The notes under the pieces: generated by a model | Database searches by the model: none | Seen by the model: the letters and a program-made list of their open reading frames with translations, nothing else | What the model was told of the DNA's origin: nothing | NCBI GenBank assembly: GCA_050180895.1 | Contig: JBFXDS010000004.1 | Span: forward strand, 1 to 64,000 | Length of the DNA: 64,000 bases | Direction of reading: 5' to 3' | DNA from: JBGPEQ01 sp050180895 | Lineage (GTDB): Bacteria; Pseudomonadota; Alphaproteobacteria; Dongiales; Dongiaceae | Translations under genes and position numbers: made by a program | Shown: in pieces, positions 16,735-25,400 of the stretch | Numbering within the stretch: position 1 is the stretch's first letter | How the letters are laid out: every line of letters begins with the position of its first letter

Positions 16735-16816
16735 ATCTTCCCGCTCACGCACGGAACGGGACCGCGGGTTCAACGCCGGCGGGCGGCTCATGCTTCGGAA
16801 TCGGCAGAGAGGACAA

Positions 16817-18217
16817 ATGCTGACCAACCAGAAGTACGACACTGCCGAGCTGTGGGAAAAGGACCGCGAGCACATCATCCACCCCTGGATCGACCTCGGC
16901 ACGGCCAAGACCCGCGAGCCGATGGTCATCGCGGAATCCGAAGGCGCCTACGTCTACGATTCCGAGCGCCACCGCATGCTCGACGGCATCGGCGGCATGT
17001 GGTGCGTCAACATCGGCTATGCCCGCGAGGAGATGGCGCAGGCGATCGCCGACCAGGTCAGGGCGCTGTGCTACTACTCGCCCTTCGGGCTGATCTCGAC
17101 GCCGCCCTCGATCGAGTTCGGCGCCCGGCTGGCGCAGTACGCGCCCGGCGATCTCAAGCACGTCTTCTTCGCCACCGGCGGCTCGACGGCGGTGGATTCC
17201 GCGCTGCGCTTCGCGCAGTTCTACTTCAACTACATCGGCCAGCCGCAGAAGAAGCACATCATCACCCGCGAATACGCCTATCACGGCAGCACCTATCTGT
17301 CGGCCTCGGTATCGGGCAAGCCGGGCGACCGCGGGCTGCTCGAGTTCGTCACGGATACCGTGCATCACCTGCCCGTGCCCAATCCCTATCGCCGTCCCGA
17401 CGGCATGTCCGAAGCGGAGTTCTGCGACGCCAAGGTCAAGGACCTCGAGGACAAGATCCTCGAGCTGGGGCCGGAGCGCGTCGCCTGCTTCATCGCCGAG
17501 CCGCTGCTTGCGTCGGGCGGCGTGATCGTGCCGCCCGCGGGCTATCAGCGGCGGACCTGGGAGGTGTGCAAGAAGTACGATGTGCTCTACATCTCCGACG
17601 AGGTCGTCACCGGCTTCGGGCGGCTCGGGCACATCTTCGCCTCGGAGCCGGTGTTCGGCATCGTGCCGGACATCATCACCTGCGCGAAGGGATTGACCTC
17701 CGGCTATATCCCGCTCGGCGCCTTCCTCCTCTCCGACCGGCTGTACGACCGCATCACCGGCGAGGACGCCAAGGGCAAGTTCTTCACCAACGGCTTCACC
17801 TACTCCGCGCATCCCGTGGCCTGCGCCGCCGGGCTGAAGAACCTGGAGATCATCGAGCGCGAAAAGCTGTGCGAGCGCGTGCGCGAGCTCGGCCCCTATT
17901 TCCAGGAGCGCTTCGCCACCCTGCGCGATCTCCCCGTCGTGGGCGACGTCCGCGGCAGCCACTTCATGGTCTGCGTCGAGTTCGTCACCGATCGCCAGAC
18001 GAAGGCGGTGCCGCCCGCCGAGTGGGAGATCGGCATGCGCATCATGCGCAACACCGTGCCGAAGGGACTGCTGGTGCGGCCGATGGCCCATCTCGTCGTG
18101 CTCTCCCCGCCGCTCATCATCACGCGGGCGCAGATCGACCAGGCCGTCGAGGCCCTGCGCGCCGGCATCAAGGACACGATGGACGAGCTGACGCGCGAAG
18201 GGCTCTGGCGCGGGTAG
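16817..18217 (+). CDS. Class III aminotransferase, polyamine:pyruvate type
   Basis: The protein has 466 residues. Class III PLP features include HVFFATGGSTAVDSALRFAQ, REYAYHGSTYLSASVSG, YISDEVVTGFGRLG and the PLP lysine in CAKGLTSGYIPLGA. The pattern (AKGLTSGY-PLGA and the tail IITRAQIDQAVEALR) is that of the putrescine/spermidine or omega-amino acid:pyruvate aminotransferase group such as SpuC. It would remove the terminal amine from a diamine or polyamine using pyruvate. AGAGAGGA precedes ATG 16817. Its position behind two PotD-like proteins and a PotABC system supports uptake plus catabolism of the same amine. Confidence 0.88.
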   Translation: MLTNQKYDTAELWEKDREHIIHPWIDLGTAKTREPMVIAESEGAYVYDSERHRMLDGIGGMWCVNIGYAREEMAQAIADQVRALCYYSPFGLISTPPSIEFGARLAQYAPGDLKHVFFATGGSTAVDSALRFAQFYFNYIGQPQKKHIITREYAYHGSTYLSASVSGKPGDRGLLEFVTDTVHHLPVPNPYRRPDGMSEAEFCDAKVKDLEDKILELGPERVACFIAEPLLASGGVIVPPAGYQRRTWEVCKKYDVLYISDEVVTGFGRLGHIFASEPVFGIVPDIITCAKGLTSGYIPLGAFLLSDRLYDRITGEDAKGKFFTNGFTYSAHPVACAAGLKNLEIIEREKLCERVRELGPYFQERFATLRDLPVVGDVRGSHFMVCVEFVTDRQTKAVPPAEWEIGMRIMRNTVPKGLLVRPMAHLVVLSPPLIITRAQIDQAVEALRAGIKDTMDELTREGLWRG

Positions 18218-18328
18218 TCCGGTCCGGCTAAGGCGAACCGTTTCCCCGCGTCGGATGCTGCCGGCGGCGCCAGGACGGGCATGCTATGCTCGACCTCATG
18301 GGGCACGGCTAGACGGATCACAGCTCTG

Positions 18329-19366
18329 ATGACGAACGCCGCCGTCGACAGTCCCAACGTCAAGCGGATCAATCTGGCCTTGCAGGGAGGCGGCTCGCAC
18401 GGCGCCTTCACCTGGGGCGTGCTCGACCGCCTGCTCGAGGACGGCCGCCTGAGCATCGACGGCATCTCCGCCACCAGCGCCGGCGCCATGAACGCGGCGG
18501 TCGTGGCCCAGGGCCTGATGGCCGGCGGCCCCGATGCCGCCCGCGCAGGGCTGGAAGCGTTCTGGCGTCGGGTCAGCCAGATGGCCGGACAAGGCCCGAT
18601 CCGGCAGACCTGGTTCGACCGCGTGCTCGGCGGCTACGACCTGGATTTCTCGCCGTCCTACCAGATCTTCGATTTCATGACGCGGATCCTCTCGCCCTAT
18701 CAGCTGAATCCTGCCGACATCAGTCCATTGCGCGAGTTGCTGGAGCAGGCGATCGACTTCGACCGCCTGCGTCAATGCACGGACACCAAGCTCTTCGTTG
18801 CCGCCACCAACGTGCGGACGGGCAAGATCAAGGTGTTCGAGACGCGGGAGCTGTCGGCCAGCGTGCTACTGGCATCCGCCTGCATCCCCCTCATCTTCCA
18901 GGCCGTCGAGATCGACGGCGAGCATTACTGGGACGGCGGCTACATGGGCAACCCGGCGCTCTTCCCGCTCATCTACAACTGCACCTCGGCGGACGTCGTG
19001 ATCGTCCACATCAACCCGATCGACCGTGACGACGTGCCCATGAACGCCCGCGACATCCTCAACCGCATCAACGAGATCAGCTTCAATTCTTCACTGATGC
19101 GCGAGATGCGGGCGATCCAGTTCGTGACCGACCTCATCGACCAGGACCGCATCCGCGACGGCGGGCTCAAGCGGATGCTCATCCACTCGATCGAGGCGCA
19201 GGACGTCATGTGCGGGCTGGGCGTCTCCAGCAAGCTGAATGCCGACTGGGACTTCCTGACCCACCTTCGCGATGTCGGCCGCGAGCGGACCGAACGCTGG
19301 CTCGCCGCCAACTTCGAGCGCATCGGCGTGGAATCGACCGTGGATGTCCGTTCACGTTTTCTCTAA
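18329..19366 (+). CDS. Patatin-like phospholipase
   Basis: The protein has 345 residues. The oxyanion glycine loop is LQGGGSHGAFTWGVL, the nucleophile serine lies in SATSAGAMNA, and the catalytic aspartate in WDGGYMGNPAL, so the Ser-Asp dyad is complete. The residue before the nucleophile elbow is Ala where many family members have Gly (A-T-S-A-G). No signal peptide is present, so it should act on lipids at the inner face of the membrane. Start ATG 18329 fits the short leader; an upstream in-frame ATG at 18281 adds 16 residues. The gene ends in an AT-rich tract. Confidence 0.88.
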   Translation: MTNAAVDSPNVKRINLALQGGGSHGAFTWGVLDRLLEDGRLSIDGISATSAGAMNAAVVAQGLMAGGPDAARAGLEAFWRRVSQMAGQGPIRQTWFDRVLGGYDLDFSPSYQIFDFMTRILSPYQLNPADISPLRELLEQAIDFDRLRQCTDTKLFVAATNVRTGKIKVFETRELSASVLLASACIPLIFQAVEIDGEHYWDGGYMGNPALFPLIYNCTSADVVIVHINPIDRDDVPMNARDILNRINEISFNSSLMREMRAIQFVTDLIDQDRIRDGGLKRMLIHSIEAQDVMCGLGVSSKLNADWDFLTHLRDVGRERTERWLAANFERIGVESTVDVRSRFL

Positions 19367-19420
19367 GTTAGAAATTATATATTTTATATATAGTTATACG
19401 ATGAAATACATGTAACGCAT
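19367..19420. other. AT-rich intergenic tract
   Basis: Just after the patatin stop the sequence switches from about two thirds G+C to a run of A and T (TTATATATTTTATATATAG around 19376-19394) with self-complementary TATATA arms. It may act as a factor-independent terminator or as an upstream element for the Crp-like gene. No gene is present. Confidence 0.5.
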
Positions 19421-19474
19421 CCGCTCGAAGCGACGGGCGAAGCTGAGCGGATCGCGTCCTGTCGGCCTTGCGGG

Positions 19475-19489
19475 TGTGATCCGGATCAT
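19475..19489. promoter_or_regulatory. Crp/Fnr-type box upstream of the Crp-like regulator gene
   Basis: TGTGATCCGGATCAT contains the palindrome TGATCCGGATCA and one perfect TGTGA half-site. It lies about 115 bases before the regulator's start. A weak -35/-10 pair (TTGACG at 19512, AACAAT at 19534) follows, which would place the box near -63. Autoregulation is a reasonable guess. Confidence 0.45.
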
Positions 19490-19604
19490 GGCCAGCGTTA
19501 ACGCATTTGTGTTGACGTCCGCGGCAAGCCGCCAACAATGCGGGCGCAGGGGTGCGCCGACGCGCCGATCGCAGCTGACGCCATCGTTGACGCAGGGGGA
19601 TCAC

Positions 19605-20321
19605 GTGCCAAAGACGCCGCCGACGCGATCGCTTTCGGGTATCGAGCTGTTCTCCGGCCTCGACGAGGAGGAGCGCAAACGCATCGAGGCACGCTGCCGC
19701 TGGCGCATCTTCCGGGCCGGCGAGCGCATCCTCGAGAGCGGGACCGAGAGCCGGGAGGTGTTCTTCCTGGTGCATGGCACCGCCAGCGCCCTCAACTACT
19801 CGCTCTCCGGCCGCGAGATCGCCTTCGCCACCTTCTCCGCCGGCGACTATTTCGGCGAGCTGTCGGCCATCGACGCGCAGCCCCGCTCCGCCAGCATCGT
19901 CGCCACCGAGGAAAGCCTCGTCGCCAGCGTCTCCGGCCAGGAATTCCTGGAGCTGCTGCGCCAGCGGGTCGAGGTCACCTTCAAGGTGTTCCAGCGGCTC
20001 GCCGGCATGGTCCGCGCCAGCGACGTCCGCATCATGGAGCTGAGCACGCTGGCCGCCAGCGCCCGCGTCTATTCCGAGCTCCTGCGCATGGCCAAGCCGG
20101 AGCTGGCCGTGCCCGGCCTCTGGGTGATCCATCCGCTGCCGCCGCTGCGCGAGATCGCCAGCCGCGCCAGCACGACGCGCGAGACGGTCAACCGGGCGAT
20201 CACCCAACTCTATCCGACCGGCCTGATCCGGCGCAAAGGCCGCAACCTCTACGTCACCGACAAGGCCAAGCTGCAGCTGATCATCAAGGAGCTGCAGCAC
20301 ACCGGCAAGGGCCACGACTGA
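19605..20321 (+). CDS. Crp/Fnr-family transcriptional regulator (Crp-like)
   Basis: The protein has 238 residues from GTG 19605, chosen because CAGGGGGA lies just upstream; the frame opens earlier at 19476 without a site. Residues 10-130 form a cyclic-nucleotide-binding domain with the phosphate-binding cassette FGELSAIDAQPRSASI, in which the GEL and RSA residues used by E. coli Crp to hold cAMP are kept. The C-terminal helix-turn-helix reads LREIASRASTTRETVNRAI; its R-E-T-V-x-R recognition helix matches Crp, which reads TGTGA half-sites. There is no Fnr-type cysteine cluster, so an Fe-S oxygen sensor is unlikely. It faces pbpC convergently. Confidence 0.9.
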   Translation: MPKTPPTRSLSGIELFSGLDEEERKRIEARCRWRIFRAGERILESGTESREVFFLVHGTASALNYSLSGREIAFATFSAGDYFGELSAIDAQPRSASIVATEESLVASVSGQEFLELLRQRVEVTFKVFQRLAGMVRASDVRIMELSTLAASARVYSELLRMAKPELAVPGLWVIHPLPPLREIASRASTTRETVNRAITQLYPTGLIRRKGRNLYVTDKAKLQLIIKELQHTGKGHD

Positions 20322-20329
20322 GCCGGGCC

Positions 20330-22429
20330 CTACTGGATCCAGATCTCGACCGAGGACGAGGCGCCGCCGCTGTCGATGACGGTGATGCGGGCGGCGCCGG
20401 CGCCGTCGGGCCGGACCTGCGCCTGCCGCTTGAAGGGCGGCGATCCCACCGGCGTTCCGTTCACCAGCCAGAGCAGCGGCATCCGCCCACCGTCGGCGCG
20501 CAGCAGCAGCGGGTCGAGGAGTCCGCCGCCGCGGCTCAGATCGACCGTGGCACCGTCGGCCGGGAAGGCGATCCGCGGACCAGTGGCGGCGAAGGCCGCC
20601 GCGAGGGCCGACGGACCGGGATCGAAGCGGCGGAGCGGCAGCGGCAACTCGGCATTCGAGGACAGAACGGCGCCCTCCGGCGGTGCGGCGGCGAAGACGG
20701 GAGACTGGCCTTGCGGCCGCGGCAGCAGGTCGAAGACCTCGAACAGCACGGGCGCGGCGGCGTCGCGGCCCATGCGGCCGGGCGAGAACGTGCCGTCGGG
20801 CCGGCCGACCCAGACGCCGACCGTATAGGCGCTGTCGTAGCCGATGGCCCAGGCGTCGCGGAACCCGTAGGACGTGCCGGTCTTGTAGGCGATGGCGCGG
20901 CCATGCTTGCGGTTGCCCGAGGCCAGCATGCCCGGCGGCGGCGGGGTGTCCCTCAGGATGCGCGTCAGATACCAGGCGGCCGGCGGCCGCATGATGGCGA
21001 CCGGCGCGCCGACCGGTGCGTCGGCGCCGTAGCGCAGCGGTCGCACGGTTCCGCCGTCCGCGAGGCCCGCATAAAGCGCGACGAGGTCGGCCAGCGTGAT
21101 GCCGGCGCCGCCCAGCACGATCGGCAGGCCCGGCGTGCGCGACGCCTCCGGCAGCCGCAGCGGCGTGCCGGCCGAGTCCAGGGTGCCGGCGAGCCGCATC
21201 GGCCCGATCCGGTCAAGCAGCGCGACGGCCGGCAGGTTCAGCGACAGCTGCAGCGCCTCGCGCGCCGTGAGCTCGCCCCGATAATGCTTGTCGAAGTTCT
21301 CCGGCGCGTAGTCGCCGAACCGCATGGGCCGGTCGACGACGATCGTCTCGGGATGGATGACGAGGTCGTCGAAGGCCATGCCGTAGACGAACGGCTTCAA
21401 GGTCGAGCCCGGCGAGCGCACGGCCTGCACCATGTCGTTCTGCCCCAGCCGGGCGCTGTCGAAATAATCGCCGGAGCCGACATAGGCGCGCACCGCGCGG
21501 CCGTCGTTCTGCACGACCAGGAGGGCGATGGCGGCGCCCTCCTCCAGCTTGCGCTGATGGCGCCGCGCCAGCATCTCGAGCTGCGACTGCAGGCCGCCGT
21601 CGATCGCCGTGCGGATGACCGGCGACCGCGGCTCGGTCCGGCGCAGCCGCTCCGCCAGATGCGCGGCCAGGCGCACGGCCGGGCGCCGGTATGCCGACAC
21701 GGGATCATCCGCCGCTTCCGCCGCCGCCTGCGGCGTGAGCAGGCCGGCCGCCGCCGCCCGCGCAATGACCCGATCGCGGGCGATGCGCGCCGCCGCGGCG
21801 TTCCGGTCGGGGCGAAGGCGCTCCGGCGACTGCGGCAGCGCCACGAGGAGCGCGGCCTCGGCATCGGTCAGCCGGTCCGGCTCCTTGCCGAAATAGAAGA
21901 GCGAGGCGGCGCGGACGCCCTCGAGGTTGCCGCCGAAGGGCGCCAGGGTGAGATAGATGCCGAGGATCGTCTCCTTGTCGTAGCGCGCATCGAGTTGCAG
22001 GGCGCGCGCCATCTCCACGAGCTTGGCGCCGATCGTGCGCGGCCGCGGCTCCAGCAGCCGCACCGTCTGCATCGTCAGCGTCGAGGCGCCGGAGACGACA
22101 TGCCCTGCCCTCGCCCACTGGAGCGCGGCGCGTGCGAGGGCCAGGGGATCGACGCCAGGATGGCTGGCGAACCGCTTGTCCTCGTAGGCGACGAGCATGC
22201 GCCGGTAGCGCGCATCGACCTCGCCGACCGTCACCGGAAGGCGCCAGATGCCGTCGCGGGCCGTGAACGGCGTCAGCAGCCGGCCGTCCGCGTCGAGCAC
22301 CAGCGTCGACTGGTCCGCCAGCCGCGCCAGGTTCGGCGGAAACAGGCGGTCGAGCGCGACCGCGGTCGCGGCGACGACGAGGGCGACGGCCGCAATCCCG
22401 GCCGCCCAGCGTCTCGCTCTCGACCCCAT
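20330..22429 (-). CDS. pbpC: Penicillin-binding protein 1C
   Basis: The protein has 699 residues, close to E. coli PbpC (770). After one N-terminal membrane anchor come a GT51 glycosyltransferase domain with the catalytic glutamate in YEDKRFASHPGVD (Glu83) and GASTLTMQ, a penicillin-binding transpeptidase domain with SPGSTLKPF (SxxK), SLN and KTGTS, and a C-terminal BiPBP_C domain of about 90 residues. It polymerises and may cross-link peptidoglycan in the periplasm. It starts 16 bases after the alpha-2-macroglobulin gene, the conserved partner of pbpC in many bacteria. Confidence 0.95.
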   Translation of the reverse strand: MGSRARRWAAGIAAVALVVAATAVALDRLFPPNLARLADQSTLVLDADGRLLTPFTARDGIWRLPVTVGEVDARYRRMLVAYEDKRFASHPGVDPLALARAALQWARAGHVVSGASTLTMQTVRLLEPRPRTIGAKLVEMARALQLDARYDKETILGIYLTLAPFGGNLEGVRAASLFYFGKEPDRLTDAEAALLVALPQSPERLRPDRNAAAARIARDRVIARAAAAGLLTPQAAAEAADDPVSAYRRPAVRLAAHLAERLRRTEPRSPVIRTAIDGGLQSQLEMLARRHQRKLEEGAAIALLVVQNDGRAVRAYVGSGDYFDSARLGQNDMVQAVRSPGSTLKPFVYGMAFDDLVIHPETIVVDRPMRFGDYAPENFDKHYRGELTAREALQLSLNLPAVALLDRIGPMRLAGTLDSAGTPLRLPEASRTPGLPIVLGGAGITLADLVALYAGLADGGTVRPLRYGADAPVGAPVAIMRPPAAWYLTRILRDTPPPPGMLASGNRKHGRAIAYKTGTSYGFRDAWAIGYDSAYTVGVWVGRPDGTFSPGRMGRDAAAPVLFEVFDLLPRPQGQSPVFAAAPPEGAVLSSNAELPLPLRRFDPGPSALAAAFAATGPRIAFPADGATVDLSRGGGLLDPLLLRADGGRMPLLWLVNGTPVGSPPFKRQAQVRPDGAGAARITVIDSGGASSSVEIWIQ

Positions 22430-22445
22430 CGCGCGCCTCTGCGGC

Positions 22446-25400
22446 CTACGGGAGCGGCGTGACCGTGACTATCCCGCTCGCGGTGCGCGCGCGGTACTGC
22501 GGCTGGTACATGTCCTCGACCTGCGCCGCGGGCAGATGGTAGGTGCCCGGCGTCACCGCGCGCACCAGATAGGCGACCGTGTAGGACCGCCGGCTCCAAT
22601 CGAGATCGAAGGCCGCGACGAAGCGATCGTCGAGGAACTCTGTGTAGAGCGTCGGCGTCAGCTCCGGCAGCCACGGCAGGTCCTCCGTCGACCGCGTATC
22701 GGCCAGGCGCGCATTCTCGACCTCGAAGCCGGCCGGCAGGAGATCGACGAGCAGCGCCTGGTTGTAGAGATCGACGTTCGCGTTGCCGGAGATCACCACC
22801 ACCAGCATGTCGCTCTGCCTGACCGACGTCGGCATCACCTCCTCGCCGGCGAGCGTGTAGTAGCGCCGCTCGATCGTGAAGCCCTGCGCCTCCGCCGGCA
22901 GGGCCTGGACCGGCGCGCCCATCACCGTGGCCACCGTCCACACCGTGTCGGTGCCGGCGTTGGTCACCTTGACGCCCTTGGCCAGAGCCTCCGCATCGGG
23001 CCGCAGGCTCAGGGCGTCGCGCCGCGGCGCCTGCGCGGCGCCGTCGACCTCGAGCAGCATGTTGCCGGGCTTGGCGCCGGCGACGGTGTAGGCGGCCATG
23101 ACGAGCCAGGCCTGCTCCTGCGTCGTCAGGTAGGTCTGGCCGAACTGGAGGCTGGCGAGACGGTCCATGAGCGGCGCCGGATCCTCGCCGCCCACCCGGC
23201 TCTCGATCATCAGCGTGATGATGGCCGCCAGGTCGCGCAGCGACGAGCCGTAGTCGCGCATCCACCGCCGCTCGCGGTCGACGCGCGCGATCGCCGCCTT
23301 GAAGGCTTCCGCCGCCCGCTGCTGGTCGCCGAGCAGCGCCAGGGCCGCACCCATCTGCGCGGCGGCCAGCGCAGACGGCGCGCGCTTCAGATAGTTGTCG
23401 TGCAGGTAGCGCAGGCCGCTGATGTCGCCGGCCTTGGCCGAGGCGAGCACGTAATAGGCATAGGCCCGCGCGCCGATTGCCTCGCTGTCGTCCAGCCGGT
23501 AGTTGCGGCTGTACGCATCGAGCCATTTCAGACCTTGCTCGACGGCGAAATCGGGGACGGTGTAGCCCTGCTGCCGCGCGCGGAGCAGGAACTCCATGGC
23601 GTAGCTCGACAGCCAGTTCTCGGCCTGCGAATCCGAGCTCCACAGGCCGAAGCCGCCGTCATAGCGCTGCCGTTCGATGACTCCGTAGACGGCGTTCTGG
23701 ACGCGCGATCTCACGTTTGCATCCGCGCGCTCGTCCTGCACCTGCCACAGCTTTGCGACGTCGCCGACATAGAGCAGCGGCAGCGCGCGGCTGGTGGTCT
23801 GCTCGAGGCAGCCATAGGGATAGCGGTCGAGCGAGCGCAGCAGCCCCGGCACGTCGAGATTGGGGATCGGGCTGAAGCTGGCATAGAGCTCGCCGCTGCC
23901 GGGCACGAAGCGCTCCAGCGCCGCGCTGCCGAGCGTCAGGCTCTCGCCCGGCGCCAGGCGGCGCGCGGTGCGCTCGAGGACCGGCAGTTGCGGCGGCCGC
24001 ACCCCGATGCGGAGGTCGCGGTCAAGTCGGAAGCCGCCGGGGCCGGTAACGGACATGGCGATGCGGCCCTCGCCCGAGCCGACGGCCTTGATCTTCACCC
24101 GCGAGGTCGCGGACGCGCCGACGCCGAGCTCAGGGCCGATGGCGGGCATCTCCGCCAAGGTGACGGCGCCGTCCGCGACGAGGCCGACCTCGTATCTTCC
24201 AGCCGCGCCGCCGACATTCTGGATGGTGAGCGACAGCTCGCTGTCGTCGCCGGAGGCGAGGAAGCGCGGCATGGAAGACAACACGACCACGGGATCGCGC
24301 ACGATGAGCGCCGACTCGGTCGCGCCGACCTTGTCGCCGTCATAGGCCACGGCCATGAGCCGCAGCCGGCCGTTGAAGTCCGGCAGGTCGAGCGGGATGC
24401 GCGCCCTGCCCTCCGCGTCCAGCGCGACGATGCCCGAGAACAGCGCCACGAGCTGGATGGTCGGCGGCGGCGCGCCGCGGCGGGCCATGGCCTCGCCATC
24501 ACCGCCGCTGCGGATCGTGCCGCGGCGACCCTCCTTGCCGTTGATCAGGTTGCCGTAGAGGTCGCGGAGGTCGATCCCGAGCCGGCGCTTGCCGAAGAAA
24601 TAGCCGACGGGATCCGGAGTCTCGAAATCCGTCAGCTGCAGGATGCCTTCGTCGACCGCGGCCAGCGTGACGTAGGCTTCCCCCGGGGCTTGCCCGGCAT
24701 CGGCGGCGCCGGACACCGTCACGGGAATCTCGACGGTCCGGCGCGGGGCGGTCTCGGCCGGGAGGTCGAGGGCGATCTGGAGGCTGCGGTCCGCGGGATC
24801 GAGCGGGACCCAGGCGACGCCGACCGCGCGCGACGGCATATGCGCGGCCTCCGCCGGCGAGGGCCGGTACGCCGTCGCCAGCACATAGGCGCCGGCGCCC
24901 CACGCCGCATCGACCGGCAGCTCGAGGCGCGTGCCTTCCGTGGTTGCCTCGATGCTTCGCGTCTCCAGGATGCGGTCTGTGGCGATGGCGACGAGGACCG
25001 GCCCATCGAAGGGCGGCGTGATGGAGATGACGGCGGTGTCCCCGGCCTTGTAGATCTCCTTGTCGGCGACGACCTGCAGCTTGTCCGGCGTGCTCGCCGT
25101 GCCCGGCGCCGCCCACCAGCCGGAGGAGAAGCGAACACTGGCCGCGGCCCCCGTCGCAGGATCGAAGACCTCGAGCCGGTAGCGGCCCCACGCGACGCTG
25201 CGCGCGATGCGGCCGGGCGCATCGGCGGCAATGGACAGCTCGCCGCTCTCGCGCGGCTGGTCGCGGACGACGACCTCGTAATCCCAACTGCCGTTGCTGT
25301 AGTACCACTGGTAGTCCCAGTCCTCGTAGACGAGCTGGTAGCGCAGGCCGGCGGCCGCGGCCGGCGTGCCGTCGGCATTGACGGCGACGACCTCGAAGGC

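Noticed and set aside
18329..19366. Loss of the patatin catalytic site because of A-T-S-A-G instead of G-x-S-x-G
   Set aside because: The Ser and the Asp-Gly-Gly are intact; only the first Gly is replaced by a small residue, so activity is probably kept.
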